Counted from the stretch's first letter, positions 28,087 through 37,416 are shown. The stretch is 64,000 nucleotides of DNA from Paenibacillus algicola (GCF_005577435.1 NZ_CP040396.1:509501-573500); one strand, 5' to 3'. The notes: a model not told the origin generated them from the sequence alone. Numbers and translations are program-made.

Positions 28087-29253
28087 CTATTCCTCTTCAA
28101 CGAACAGCACTTCAGCAATTCGCCAGGTGCCGCTCTCCTGCTTGAACCAGTACAGCAGCTCGGCTGCACTCTTCTCGCCGTCTTCGTCAAAGATTTCTTT
28201 CACGAGCAGTACCGCATCCTGCTCATCGTAATGCACGACAGCCACCGGCACGGATTCCAGGGTGAAGTCAAGCTGGAAGAAGCCTTCCTCGGCAGCTGTA
28301 ACAACCTCATAGTCGTAAGGGGAGTCCGGAACTACAAAGGAACGGACGGCCTTGAGATCCTTCTGGTTGAAGGCTTGTGTATATTGCTTCAGCACGTTCT
28401 CCAGCGCCAGCTTGTCGGCTGCCTCTACCGCAGGCCGGGCTTCGATCAGACCATCCGGCACGTGCACGAATACCTCGTCATTCAAGCTGTCGTATTCTTT
28501 CCAGGCACCGGCGGCGTCCGGCTTCAGGATCATTTGCTTCGCAATGGTATAATCCCAGTCAAAAGGCCCGCCAGTACGCACCTGGGTCTTCACGACCGTG
28601 GCAACGGCAACACTGCCAATCACCTGTACGTCCGACACATAAGCGCTCTGCTTGCCGCTTCGGGTGGCCATATTGTCATAGCTCATGATGTAGCTGTTGA
28701 TATGCGGAGAATTGGGATGAATTGCAGTGAGGGCAGCCTTGTAGTCCCCGCGGGTGACAGCCGCTGCCATGTCAGCATAGAGCTTCTTGATCTCGACACT
28801 GGCTTTGGCAAAAGCTGATTGGCGGTCAATGAGGATGTTACGGCTCTTGGCATCCCATTTTACCGGATATCCGGTAGATTCAGCCACGAAGCGCAGCGGC
28901 ACCAGCGTACTGCCACCGGCAATATACGGCGCAGCTTGCAGGGCTGTCGTCTTTCCGTTGACGGAGACTTGAGTAGAGCCTGCCTTCATTTCCAGCTGCT
29001 GGTCCAGGAAGGAGCCTGTCACCTTTTTGGAGGCGGAGCTCCAGCTGACCTTGTAGCCGAGCGCCTCGAACAGCGGGCGGAACGGAACGAAGGTGACTCC
29101 GTTCTTGATCACGGGAGCGGACTGAAAGGAGACCGCTTTGCCGTCCAACAGAACGGTGACAGAGCTTTGGGCGTGGGCCGGAGCCGGTTGTACCGTACTG
29201 CCCAGGAGCAGCAGGAGCACAGCAACGAGCAGCCCTATTCTCTTTTTGAACAT
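28087..29253 (-). CDS. Secreted protein with copper amine oxidase-like N domain
   Basis: A protein of about 388 residues. It has a Sec signal peptide (MFKKRIGLLVAVLLLLLGS, cleavage near AHA-QSS). Two copper amine oxidase N-terminal-like repeats follow (VPFRPLFEALGYKVSW and VPLRFVAESTGYPVKWD), a wall- or protein-binding fold widely used by secreted Paenibacillus proteins. The C-terminal 230 residues resemble an NTF2/SnoaL-like domain and are not enzymatic as far as I can see. The ATG at 29253 is preferred to one at 29262 because the AGGGGA site is correctly spaced for it. Confidence 0.82.
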   Translation of the reverse strand: MFKKRIGLLVAVLLLLLGSTVQPAPAHAQSSVTVLLDGKAVSFQSAPVIKNGVTFVPFRPLFEALGYKVSWSSASKKVTGSFLDQQLEMKAGSTQVSVNGKTTALQAAPYIAGGSTLVPLRFVAESTGYPVKWDAKSRNILIDRQSAFAKASVEIKKLYADMAAAVTRGDYKAALTAIHPNSPHINSYIMSYDNMATRSGKQSAYVSDVQVIGSVAVATVVKTQVRTGGPFDWDYTIAKQMILKPDAAGAWKEYDSLNDEVFVHVPDGLIEARPAVEAADKLALENVLKQYTQAFNQKDLKAVRSFVVPDSPYDYEVVTAAEEGFFQLDFTLESVPVAVVHYDEQDAVLLVKEIFDEDGEKSAAELLYWFKQESGTWRIAEVLFVEEE

Positions 29254-29463
29254 GGATTGCATTCCCCTTTTCGATAATATTCAGCGCAGGTCACGCTTGA
29301 ATTATCGTACAAGACAACAAGCGACTAGGCAATAACTATCTGTAAAAGAAATACTTGGGATGATTAAATATACAGTATGTCATAAAAATAAGCTGCAGGA
29401 AGGTAAGCACGACATGCGTGTGGGTAATACATAATGAATCATAACGTGAAGGAGTGTGCAGGG

Positions 29464-30528
29464 ATGACAGTCGATAATGAAAACCTGATTTATGTTTACA
29501 TAGGGTCATACCGGGCGAAGGAGGAGGAGAGCATCCACTTGGCTTCTCTTAATCTGGAGACTGGAGAGCTAAAGGCGCTTCATGGTATGGCCGGCGTTAC
29601 GAATCCGACGTTTCTGGACTGGGACGCCCTAAACAATGTATTGTATGCTGCCAGTGAGCAGGAGCACAGCGAGGTGATTGCATATGCGGCCGATCCGCAG
29701 ACGCAGAAGCTGGAGGAGCTGAACCGCAAGAGCACCGACTCTTCCGGTGCATGCCATGTGTCACGCTCGGGAGACGGGAAATATCTGTTCACTACAGGAT
29801 ATGGGGACGGACATATTTCGGTACTGGAGCTGCAACAAGACGGCGCCCTGGGGGAGCTGTCCTCCCTCATTCGCCACAGCGGCCGCGGGGAGCGGGATGA
29901 CCGCCAGTCGGAGGCCCATCCGCATTCGGTGTTCCAGGATCCGAACCAGGAGTATGTCATTGTCTGTGACCTTGGGATGGACAGCATCAATATGTACCGG
30001 CTGGAGGAGGGCAAGCTGGTCACCCACCGTGAAGTCAAAATGCCTCCCGGCTCAGGCCCGCGCCATGTCGCTTTTCATCCGAACGGGAGATGGATGTATG
30101 CCATTAACGAGCTGAATAATACCGTTACGTTCTTCGCCTACGACTCCACCTTCGGCGATTTAAAGACGATGCAGCATACGTCCACATTGCCCACTGATGT
30201 TGTGATGGAGGAAAATACAGCAGCGCAGCTTGCGATATCGCCTTGCGGCCGTTTTCTGTACGCATCCAATCGGGGACATGACAGCCTGGTGCAGATGAAC
30301 ATCGACGAGGACAGCGGCATGCTGTCAGCCGTAAACTGGGTGTCCTCCGGCGGAAAAACGCCGCGTCACTTTACTCTCGTGCCGGGCGGGTATTTGCTGT
30401 CAGCCAACCAGGACAGCAACTGCATCGTCTCCTACCGCATTCATTCCGACAGCGGACGATTGGAAGAGACCGGCTTCAGCCTGGAGCTGCCGCATCCCGT
30501 ATGCGTCTTGCCGGCGGTGAAGGCATAA
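29464..30528 (+). CDS. Lactonase family protein, 7-bladed beta-propeller
   Basis: A 354-residue protein of the YkgB/Pgl-type lactonase family, which includes 6-phosphogluconolactonase. Typical repeats are LYVYIGSY-like at the N-terminus, GSGPRHVAFHPNGRWMYAINEL, and FLYASNRGHDSL. No signal peptide is present. It may hydrolyse 6-phosphogluconolactone, but this family also contains enzymes of other specificity. The ATG at 29464 has AAGGAG nine bases upstream; ten further codons upstream lack support. A long perfect hairpin follows the gene. Confidence 0.9.
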   Translation: MTVDNENLIYVYIGSYRAKEEESIHLASLNLETGELKALHGMAGVTNPTFLDWDALNNVLYAASEQEHSEVIAYAADPQTQKLEELNRKSTDSSGACHVSRSGDGKYLFTTGYGDGHISVLELQQDGALGELSSLIRHSGRGERDDRQSEAHPHSVFQDPNQEYVIVCDLGMDSINMYRLEEGKLVTHREVKMPPGSGPRHVAFHPNGRWMYAINELNNTVTFFAYDSTFGDLKTMQHTSTLPTDVVMEENTAAQLAISPCGRFLYASNRGHDSLVQMNIDEDSGMLSAVNWVSSGGKTPRHFTLVPGGYLLSANQDSNCIVSYRIHSDSGRLEETGFSLELPHPVCVLPAVKA

Positions 30529-30578
30529 GCTCTCGTGATGTTTAACGGCAAGCGTGGAGGTGCCAGGGCAAGTTGAAA

Positions 30579-30613
30579 AGACAGGCAGATGAGCGTTGCT
30601 CATCTGCCTGTCT
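30579..30613 (+). terminator. Long hairpin after lactonase gene
   Basis: AGACAGGCAGATGAGC (30579-30594) and GCTCATCTGCCTGTCT (30598-30613) form a perfect 16-base stem with a three-base loop. No T-run follows, so it may stop polymerase weakly or protect the mRNA end. Confidence 0.6.
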
Positions 30614-30712
30614 GCGTTGTACGGACGTGAGATCGTGCCGGTGTTATGTGCGGACGTGAGATCCTGCCTGCGTTGTGTGAGGGCGCGAGATCCTGCCTGC
30701 GGTATCGAGGTG
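30605..30712. repeat. Short degenerate direct repeats
   Basis: Three to four imperfect copies of a 30-33 base unit containing GCGGACGTGAGATCCTGCCTGCG. They lie between the lactonase hairpin and a convergent membrane-protein gene. No function is evident. Confidence 0.7.
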
Positions 30713-30741
30713 CGCTGCGAGCAGCGCGACCTGTGCCGTCG

Positions 30742-31683
30742 CTAGCTCTTCGGGCTTCGGCGCGCTTTGCCGCGGCGCGGAGTTCGTGGCTCCGGTGCAC
30801 GGCGAACCGGCTCCCCGGCGGCGTTGCCTTCAGCTTCCGGAGAAGCAGAGGTGCGCTCGCGGAACTGCTCCAGCAGCTCGGGGTGACCGGCGTAAGGCCT
30901 TTCCTTGCGCGATGGAGCCGATTGAAACCAGAAGCCGGCGGCATAGAGCATCAGCTGCGATGCCAGCGTATAGTATGCCGCCTCGGGCCAAAAGAACAAA
31001 GGCAGAGCCGCCGCTGCAATGAGCAGATGAAGTCCGTAAAAGAGTGATCCGGGAAGCCCGCGCCGGGCATCCATCAGGAGCCGGTACACGGACAGCGCAG
31101 CCAGCATGGAGGACAGCCACAGCAGCCAGAGCTCCGGCTGTGTCCAGCTGGACGGCTCCCGCAGCCGGGTGATCAGGGCGGAGCTCAGGAGCACTACCGC
31201 CAGAAACAGCAGGCCGGGAACCGCCGGCTTCAGGAGCAGCCAGAGTCCAAGTCCGAAGCCTGGAGTCTCCAGGCGGCGCAGGGTTTCCCCGCGTTCCGCT
31301 ACGAGAGCGTTCATCTCGGATTCAAGGGACCGGCTAAGCCGGGGCAGACGGGCGTGATCCCGGTCCTTCAGGTACGCGTTGATCTGCTCCAGCAGCTGCG
31401 GAGTCAGGCGGTCAGCCGCCTTGCATTCCAGCAGGAGAGCGGCCAGCTGCCCGTCTGCTTCCGGGTCGTGATCCAGCCGGTTAACAGCTGCAGAGAGCGG
31501 TCCGGCCAGCTGCGTATACAAGGTCAGGGATTGCCGGATCCGCTCCAGCGCTTCGGTTCGTTCGGCCTGCAGCCGGGAGGAGGTATATATGTATAAGCCA
31601 AGAAACACTGCAGCGGCAAGCAGGACTGCAAGCAGCCCTTCTATAGAGCCAAAAAAACCGTCAATCCATTCCGCAAGGGACAA
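30742..31683 (-). CDS. Hypothetical membrane protein
   Basis: A 313-residue protein with an N-terminal membrane helix (GLLAVLLAAAVFLGLYIY), a helical charged region (about 40-140), four more hydrophobic segments and a basic, Pro/Arg-rich tail (RRAPEPRTPRRGKARRSPKS). The TTG start has GGAGGG six bases upstream. I do not recognise a family. The tail has higher GC and lower complexity than the body, as does the adjacent repeat DNA. Confidence 0.65.
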   Translation of the reverse strand: MSLAEWIDGFFGSIEGLLAVLLAAAVFLGLYIYTSSRLQAERTEALERIRQSLTLYTQLAGPLSAAVNRLDHDPEADGQLAALLLECKAADRLTPQLLEQINAYLKDRDHARLPRLSRSLESEMNALVAERGETLRRLETPGFGLGLWLLLKPAVPGLLFLAVVLLSSALITRLREPSSWTQPELWLLWLSSMLAALSVYRLLMDARRGLPGSLFYGLHLLIAAAALPLFFWPEAAYYTLASQLMLYAAGFWFQSAPSRKERPYAGHPELLEQFRERTSASPEAEGNAAGEPVRRAPEPRTPRRGKARRSPKS

Positions 31684-32097
31684 GCCAATCCCTCCTTACA
31701 TATTCTACATTTCACTATTGCATAAGAAGAACATGATTTCAAGACAGGCACAGTGTAATGAAATACCCATAAAGGTCATACCGTGACGCGCCGGGCGTGG
31801 CAGAGGGGATGTTCTCCCTCGATGCTGGTCATATAAATGGCGAAGGGCTCCGGGCTTTATAGGCTTGCCGCGATGGAGCCAGGCACAGTGCGGAGGCTCG
31901 GCAGTACACCGGCTCGCGGCCGCCGATTGGCGGGGGTTATCCCGTCCTTCATGCTGCTTAGAAAATGCGCGACCTGTTACTATGCGAACCATTCGGGACA
32001 ACATCCCCTGGATGCGGAATTGTCGCTGATGGAAGCAAGAAATAGGCTTGTTTTTGGCGAAAAAAGACTTGCGAGGACGTTTTCCATCCCTTATAAT
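31684..32097. other. Intergenic region, no supported gene
   Basis: About 400 bases in which short frames overlap on both strands without ribosome sites or recognisable products. I see no RNA gene or long repeat here. Confidence 0.5.
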
Positions 32098-32126
32098 TTG
32101 CATTAAGGAAACATTATTGGTTATAA
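32098..32126 (+). promoter_or_regulatory. Sigma-A-like promoter for truncated gene
   Basis: TTGCAT (32098-32103) and TTATAA (32121-32126) are 17 bases apart in an A/T-rich stretch, about 55 bases before a well-formed ribosome site and start. Confidence 0.5.
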
Positions 32127-32180
32127 GAAAAAAATAAACGCAAGTATACAAATAAAGCTGCTCATAAAGGGGGAACGAGA

Positions 32181-32267
32181 ATGAATCAGGTTACGGTTTC
32201 TAAAGCGCCTGTACAGCGGGCAAAGCTGACCGTCGGCTATGTGCTGCTTCTCCTTCTTGCCGCTTAG
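32181..32267 (+). pseudogene. 28-codon remnant, N-terminus of a membrane protein
   Basis: ATG at 32181 follows AAAGGGGGAA with good spacing. The peptide begins MNQVTVSKAPVQRAKLTVGY, enters a hydrophobic run (VLLLLLAA) and stops at TAG. It looks like the cytoplasmic start and first helix of a transporter, cut short. No continuation was recognised in the following 290 bases, which hold a CCAGCA-GGAA-TGCTGG hairpin directly after the stop. Alternatives are a leader peptide or a genuine small protein. Confidence 0.4.
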
Positions 32268-32629
32268 CCAGCAGGAATGCTGGGCAAATGCAGGAAGAGC
32301 GTATACGATAGAAGCATTCGTTCTTAACCATTCCCACAGCATACTGCAGCGTCATCCGCCGATCAGGCATGGTGTCTGCAGGGGGGAGGGGATGGAGAGG
32401 ACGGGTGCTTTTTTTGTCGCTTTGGGGTTACAGAAGGGGTGCTGTGAAATCAGCTCAAAGCGTTTGAAAGGAAAAGAAGAGGGCTAAGTATTTAAGAAAG
32501 CTGCTATCACAAGGCCGAGGCCGGAAAAGGATTCATGAAGAAGCGAATGGGATCGCTATGAATCATAACATACTATATCTGGCGCATGGCACGGTAGATC
32601 TGAGACAACAGCAAAGGAGCGAATACGTA

Positions 32630-33262
32630 ATGAGAACAGTAATTATCGGAGCGGCAGGAAGTATTGGCAAAAGTATTTTGGAGGAGGCGCTGCGCCGGGG
32701 CCATCAGGTGACGGCCGTGGTGCGCAATCCGGACAAGCTGGAAGCTTATCGGGACAAAATCCATGTGGCTGAAGCCAGCACGCTGGACCCGGATGCCTTG
32801 ACGGAGGCCGTTCGCGGCGCAGAGGCAGTGATCAGTGCCTACGGCCCGCAGTTTGGGCAGGAAGAGGAGCTGCTGGAGGCAGCCCGCAATCAGCTGGAAG
32901 CCTGCCGGCGGAGCGGGGTAAGCCGTCTTTTGGTTGTAGGCGGGGCGGGAAGCCTGGTGGCCGAGAACGGAGAAATGCTGATGAACACAGCGGAATTTCC
33001 GGCTGAGCTTCGGCCCGTCGCTCAAGCGCATAGCGATGCGCTGGAGATTTATAAAGCGTCAGATCTTGACTGGACCTATCTGAGTCCCGCAGCCATGATC
33101 GAACCGGGCAAGCGGAGCGGCCAGTTCCGCATTGGCATGGATCATCTGGTGGTGGACGAGAGCGGGTCCAGCCGTATTTCAATTGAAGATTATGCCGTGG
33201 CCATGCTGGACGAGCTGGAGGACCCGCAGTTTATCCGGGCGCGGTTTACTGTAGGCTACTGA
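32630..33262 (+). CDS. NAD(P)H-binding SDR-like protein
   Basis: A 210-residue atypical short-chain dehydrogenase of the NmrA/YwnB type. The dinucleotide-binding loop is GAAGSIGKSI, with RNPDKL after the second strand. The segment DLDWTYLSPAAMIEPGKR is diagnostic of the group. The usual Tyr-x-x-x-Lys catalytic pair is not present, as expected for this family. The ATG at 32630 has AAAGGAG ten bases upstream. The function is probably redox sensing or quinone/flavin reduction but is not defined. The nnr gene begins 43 bases downstream and may be co-transcribed. Confidence 0.88.
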   Translation: MRTVIIGAAGSIGKSILEEALRRGHQVTAVVRNPDKLEAYRDKIHVAEASTLDPDALTEAVRGAEAVISAYGPQFGQEEELLEAARNQLEACRRSGVSRLLVVGGAGSLVAENGEMLMNTAEFPAELRPVAQAHSDALEIYKASDLDWTYLSPAAMIEPGKRSGQFRIGMDHLVVDESGSSRISIEDYAVAMLDELEDPQFIRARFTVGY

Positions 33263-33305
33263 TCAGCCGGTCGTAAAATAAGCAACGCGCAAAGGAGGGG
33301 CTTGC

Positions 33306-35129
33306 ATGTATATCGTGAACAGAGAGCAGATGCGGGAGCTGGACCGCCATGCCATCGAGGTTCTCGGCATTCCTGCCGTAGCGCTGATGGAAAATGCGGG
33401 CAAGGCCATCGCCGAGGAGGTGCTGCGCCTGTGCCGGGAGCGGCGGGGCCATGAAGGCCGGAGGAAGACGGCGGCTCCAGGAGCAGGCAGGGCTCACGGT
33501 GCGGCTGGAGCAAGAGGAGATCGCGCTGCGGGCCTGTCTGCAACAGGAGAGGCCGCCAGCGCTTGGCAGAGTCATGTTGGCATGACGGACCCGGCGGCTC
33601 CTGCCCCTGGCGAGCTGCAGCCCGGCGCGGCGCGAGACAGGCATGCTGCGCCGGGGGAGAGCGGCGAGGCTGTCTATCCCTCGCCCGGCATTGAGGCAGA
33701 TGCCGCGCTGCATCTGCCGGATGATCCCGAGGAGCACTGGCTGGTGCTCGCGGGCAAGGGCAGTAACGGCGGCGACGGTGCAGCCGCCGCCCGGCACTTG
33801 CGTGACGCAGGTGTGCGCGTCACGATCCTGTACGCGGCCGAGCGTGAGGCGCTGGCCGGCGAGGCTGCGCTCCAGCGGGATGCCGCCGAGGCACTCGGCA
33901 TCCCGCTGGAGGTCCACGGCCGGGCATCGTCGGCCGTGGATTGGGGCGCGTACACCGGCATCGTGGACGCGCTGCTGGGTACGGGCGCGCAGGGCGCGCC
34001 CCGCGGCGCTTACGCCGCGATGATTCAGGCCGCGAATGACAGCGGCCTGCCGATCGTGTCCGCGGATATTCCCAGCGGACTGGACGCCGATACCGGCGCG
34101 CTGCAGGAGCCCTGCATCCATGCAGCGGTGACGGTCTGCCTCGCGTTCCTCAAGCGAGGCCTGGTGCAGTACCCCGGCGCGGAGGCCGCCGGCCGGGTCG
34201 TCGTCCGCTCCATCGGCATTCCCTCGGCGCTGTGTCAAGGCCACGGCGTGAAGTCGTTCCTCCTCACGCCGGAGGTGCTGCGCGCCGAGCTTCGCTGCGA
34301 TCCGGCGCGCCCCCGCACGGCCGACGGCCATAAAGGCACGTACGGCCATGTGCTGGTCACAGCAGGCAGCCGCACAATGAGCGGCGCCGGCCTGCTGTGC
34401 TCACGTGCCGCGCTGCGCGCCGGCAGCGGCCTTGTCACCTGGGCGCTGCCGGACGAGCTGCTGCTGCCGATGAGCGGCGCAGCACCGGAGCTTATGCTCT
34501 CGCCAGTGCAGGCTGCCGAGGGGACAAGCGGCAGCTGGCACGAGGACTCCGCGACGGACATCCTGAAGCTGCTACAGAGCCGGGACGTTCTGGCGGCAGG
34601 TCCCGGCATCGGGCGCTTTTCCGGAGACGGCCGGTGGCTTCGCCGCTTGTGGGAGCAGTCCACGGTCCCTCTCGTCCTGGATGCTGACGCGCTTAATGCC
34701 CTCGCAGCGGCAGAGGATTTCGCCGACTGGGCACCCAGGGATTCCGAGACGGTACTTACCCCTCATCCTGGAGAAATGGCCCGCCTCTCAGGGATGACCG
34801 TATCCCAGGTGCAGCAGGACCGTATCGGCGCCGCGATCGGCTATGCCGTGCGCCATGGCGTGACGCTTGTCCTGAAGGGCTCCCGGACGGTGGTTGCCGG
34901 GCCGGACGGTCGCGCCTTCGTCAACGTGACAGGACACCCCGGCATGGCTACAGGCGGCACGGGCGATGTGCTGACCGGCATCATCGCCGGGCTGCTGGCT
35001 CAAGGCTTGTCCGGTCCACAGGCGGCAGCCCTGGGCGTACGCCTGCACGGGTTGGCAGGTGAAAGAGCCGCGGCTTTACGCGGCCATTTCTCCTCCGTTA
35101 CCGCCGGAGATCTGATCGAGGCGCTATAA
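33306..35129 (+). CDS. nnr: Bifunctional NAD(P)H-hydrate epimerase/dehydratase
   Basis: Repairs damaged NAD(P)H hydrates. The N-terminal YjeF epimerase domain starts MYIVNREQMRELDRHAI and continues at GKGSNGGDG; the C-terminal ADP-dependent dehydratase domain (about 330-600) shows GTYGHVLVTAGS, LTPHPGEMARL and GMATGGTGDVLTG. At 607 residues it is about 90 longer than usual. The excess is a low-complexity Ala/Gly/Arg/Pro-rich stretch (about residues 48-143) inserted between the first helix and the nucleotide loop of the epimerase domain. The stretch is very GC-rich, and so is much of the gene. The epimerase fold may tolerate it as a surface loop, or that half may be inactive. Confidence 0.9.
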   Translation: MYIVNREQMRELDRHAIEVLGIPAVALMENAGKAIAEEVLRLCRERRGHEGRRKTAAPGAGRAHGAAGARGDRAAGLSATGEAASAWQSHVGMTDPAAPAPGELQPGAARDRHAAPGESGEAVYPSPGIEADAALHLPDDPEEHWLVLAGKGSNGGDGAAAARHLRDAGVRVTILYAAEREALAGEAALQRDAAEALGIPLEVHGRASSAVDWGAYTGIVDALLGTGAQGAPRGAYAAMIQAANDSGLPIVSADIPSGLDADTGALQEPCIHAAVTVCLAFLKRGLVQYPGAEAAGRVVVRSIGIPSALCQGHGVKSFLLTPEVLRAELRCDPARPRTADGHKGTYGHVLVTAGSRTMSGAGLLCSRAALRAGSGLVTWALPDELLLPMSGAAPELMLSPVQAAEGTSGSWHEDSATDILKLLQSRDVLAAGPGIGRFSGDGRWLRRLWEQSTVPLVLDADALNALAAAEDFADWAPRDSETVLTPHPGEMARLSGMTVSQVQQDRIGAAIGYAVRHGVTLVLKGSRTVVAGPDGRAFVNVTGHPGMATGGTGDVLTGIIAGLLAQGLSGPQAAALGVRLHGLAGERAAALRGHFSSVTAGDLIEAL

Positions 35130-35576
35130 CAGGCAGAACAGCGGAATGATCAAAGCACATAGAATCGTCCGCAGCGGCCGAGTGGCGAGCACCCTTCGGC
35201 TCCAGACAAAAATCAGGAGAATAGCCATGCCCACGACTCCGCGCAGCCAGATCATTTGCTCATCCTCCCCGGTCAGCAGAGCAAACGACAAGAAGCCGGC
35301 GGCTCCATAGATAGCCGCCTGCCGGGCACGGCTTAACGCCGGCAGCAGCGAAATGATCGCATCGGCGACGAGCGAGGCGATCAGGGCATAGCCGTAAACC
35401 CAGTGCTCCATCGGGATATCTGCCCCCAGCATGGCAGATAAGCTCTCCCAGCTTTGTGGCCAGCCCCACGACAGCAGACTAAGCAGCACCAGCACAGTGC
35501 CGGCGCCCGCCAGCTTGTTCAATGCATAGATACCGACATCCATCCGGCTGTTTGTACTGATTTTTCCGGATTCCAT
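35124..35576 (-). CDS. Hypothetical membrane protein
   Basis: A protein of 150 residues with four hydrophobic segments (for example AGTVLVLLSLLSWGW and MAILLIFVWSRRVLA). It is convergent with nnr and their ends overlap by six bases. GGAGG lies nine bases before ATG 35576; a TTG one codon earlier is also possible. No family recognised. Confidence 0.65.
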   Translation of the reverse strand: MESGKISTNSRMDVGIYALNKLAGAGTVLVLLSLLSWGWPQSWESLSAMLGADIPMEHWVYGYALIASLVADAIISLLPALSRARQAAIYGAAGFLSFALLTGEDEQMIWLRGVVGMAILLIFVWSRRVLATRPLRTILCALIIPLFCLL

Positions 35577-35699
35577 CAAGCCGTCCCTCCTGCGTCCATA
35601 TTACAATCCGTAGGTCTGTGCTTTATAACTATGCCGCGGCCCTGCGGAACGTGCCGGGACTTGCGAGGGGCTCCATGAATATTCACCTTGTTCATCCTC

Positions 35700-35880
35700 A
35701 TGTCATGCCATCAAGTTATGGGCGATGGGCACCTTGAAGTTTATGGCATGAAGCTTGATTGTCATGAATGCTTGATAGGGTGAAGCTTCACGGGGTGAAT
35801 GCTTCGCCAGCCTGAATCATTTAAGACATGAAGGCTTTACGGCATGAAGCATTAACCCGGTGAACGATGAAAAGACGCTA
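35700..35880. repeat. Degenerate short repeats in intergenic region
   Basis: The 650-base gap 35580-36233 contains scattered imperfect copies of GGCATGAAGCTT-like words (for example GGCATGAAGC, GGGTGAAGCTTCA, GGCATGAAGCA) between 35700 and 35880, and CTACGCC-type words after it. I see no gene with a ribosome site in this gap. Confidence 0.5.
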
Positions 35881-36233
35881 TCCCAGCCTTTATGCAGGCT
35901 TTGCGCCGATTCTACGCCTGTTTTATGCAAGGTTCTACGCCAGGTTTACTCTCTTGCCCGGCAAGAATGCAGTGAGGTGTCGCGGCATTGACAAACAGCG
36001 CAGCAGATTGATAACATGATTACAACTTGAAGCCAAAGGCTTTTCACCCAGATCAGATACATATCAGAAGACCTCAAACGTGTTGAGCCCGGAGGGACTT
36101 TGCAGCAGCTTGTAAGGTCCTTTTTGTCTGAATCCGGATGTCCTGCAGGCTCGCTTGAGCACCCGCACCCCGGTTTTCGCCAGCTTGGCCTGCAGGGCTG
36201 TATACCCATTTCCGAAAGACAGGAGGATACAGC

Positions 36234-36791
36234 ATGAAGAAAGCAGTTATCATTAACGGCAGTCCCACGCCCGGCTCGCGCCTTACCGCTTTGATGGAAC
36301 AGGCGGAGAAGGGTCTGGAGGCCGCAGGCTATGAGGTAAGCCGGATCGATGTCGCTCAATTGCCGGCAGAGGATCTGATCCTGGCCCGGTTCGATAGCGA
36401 GTATGTGATCAAGGCTAATGGCCTGGTTGCTGAAGCTGATGCCGTCATTATTGCCAGTCCGGTGTACAAGGCGTCCTTTACAGGTGTTCTGAAGACGTTT
36501 CTAGATCTCATTCCGCAAAAAGGGCTGGCCGGCAAAATCATCCTGCCCCTGTTTATCGGCGGCAGCCTGGCGCACCTGTTATCCATCGACTACTCGTTGA
36601 AGCCCGTGCTCTCGTCGATGGGCGCCCGATTCATCCTGGGCGGCGTTTATGCTGTAGATGCCCAGGTCGCCCGCACGGAAGAGGGGGGCCTTGAGATCGC
36701 CGAGGTGCTGCAGGAGCGGCTTCATGCCGCATTAGAGGAGCTTATTGCCGAAACCGGGCTGCGGATTGCCCAAAGGCAGGAGCAGAAGTAA
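36234..36791 (+). CDS. NADPH-dependent FMN reductase, SsuE-like
   Basis: A 185-residue flavodoxin-fold reductase. The N-terminal GSPTPGSRL loop binds FMN phosphate, and SPVYKASFTGVLKTFLDL is the signature segment of SsuE/MsuE reductases. These supply reduced FMN to alkanesulfonate monooxygenases. No monooxygenase or sulfonate transporter is encoded beside it in this window, so the partner is unclear. GACAGGAGG lies eight bases upstream of the ATG. The next gene begins 34 bases downstream and may share its transcript. Confidence 0.9.
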   Translation: MKKAVIINGSPTPGSRLTALMEQAEKGLEAAGYEVSRIDVAQLPAEDLILARFDSEYVIKANGLVAEADAVIIASPVYKASFTGVLKTFLDLIPQKGLAGKIILPLFIGGSLAHLLSIDYSLKPVLSSMGARFILGGVYAVDAQVARTEEGGLEIAEVLQERLHAALEELIAETGLRIAQRQEQK

Positions 36792-36825
36792 AGAATACGC
36801 TTTACAATGTAGAGGAGAGATAGAC

Positions 36826-37416
36826 ATGCAGAAGCTGGTCTTTTTTGTTGGCGTAGCCGGAACCGGCAAGACAACGGTTGCGAAGAAGCTCGCGGTGCGC
36901 ATTCCGGCCGCTTTTTTGGACCGGGATACGGTGGGCGGGCGTTTCGTGGAGAAATTTCTGGAGAGCAACGGATTGGATCCCAATGATCGGGACTCCGCAT
37001 TTTACAAGGAGCATCTGCGGGACCTGGAATATGATACGACGAAGGATATTTGCATCGAGAATCTGAATGCCGGCCAGAACGTATTCATGATTTCCCCGTT
37101 CACCTCCGAGCTTAAGAATCCCCAGTGGATGGAGGACGTGCTGTCAGCAGCGGGACGCAGCAAGCAGGAGGTAGACGTGAAGGTGGTGGTGGTCGCCCTG
37201 GAGGATATGGAGCTGCAGAAGGAGCGCATCATCGACCGTCAAACCGAGCGTGACCAATGGAAGCTGGAGCACTGGGATGACTTCAAGACCCGCGTCAACT
37301 TCGTGCCCGAGGTGAACTGGGATATCCCGGAGAGCTCGATTCTTGTGTTTGATAACAGCGGTCCGCTGACCGAGGAGAAGGTAGAAGGGCTGTACCGTTT
37401 TGTAACAGGAGCATAA
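36826..37416 (+). CDS. P-loop kinase-like ATPase
   Basis: A 196-residue protein with Walker A GVAGTGKTT near the N-terminus and a RDTVGGRF segment. It resembles small AAA/zeta-toxin or gluconate-kinase-like phosphotransferases (the IIDRQTERDQWK region would be the lid). Substrate unknown. The start at 36826 has GAGGAGAG upstream. It sits between an FMN reductase and an AAA ATPase gene, all on the plus strand, with short spacers. Confidence 0.8.
   Translation: MQKLVFFVGVAGTGKTTVAKKLAVRIPAAFLDRDTVGGRFVEKFLESNGLDPNDRDSAFYKEHLRDLEYDTTKDICIENLNAGQNVFMISPFTSELKNPQWMEDVLSAAGRSKQEVDVKVVVVALEDMELQKERIIDRQTERDQWKLEHWDDFKTRVNFVPEVNWDIPESSILVFDNSGPLTEEKVEGLYRFVTGA

Noticed and set aside
31705-32151. 148-codon minus-strand frame in the gap before the stub gene
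   Set aside because: No ribosome site, no recognisable domain, mixed composition and an overlapping plus-strand frame of equal quality.
33246-34349. 367-codon minus-strand frame opposite nnr
   Set aside because: High GC makes stop codons rare here; the plus-strand gene explains the region.
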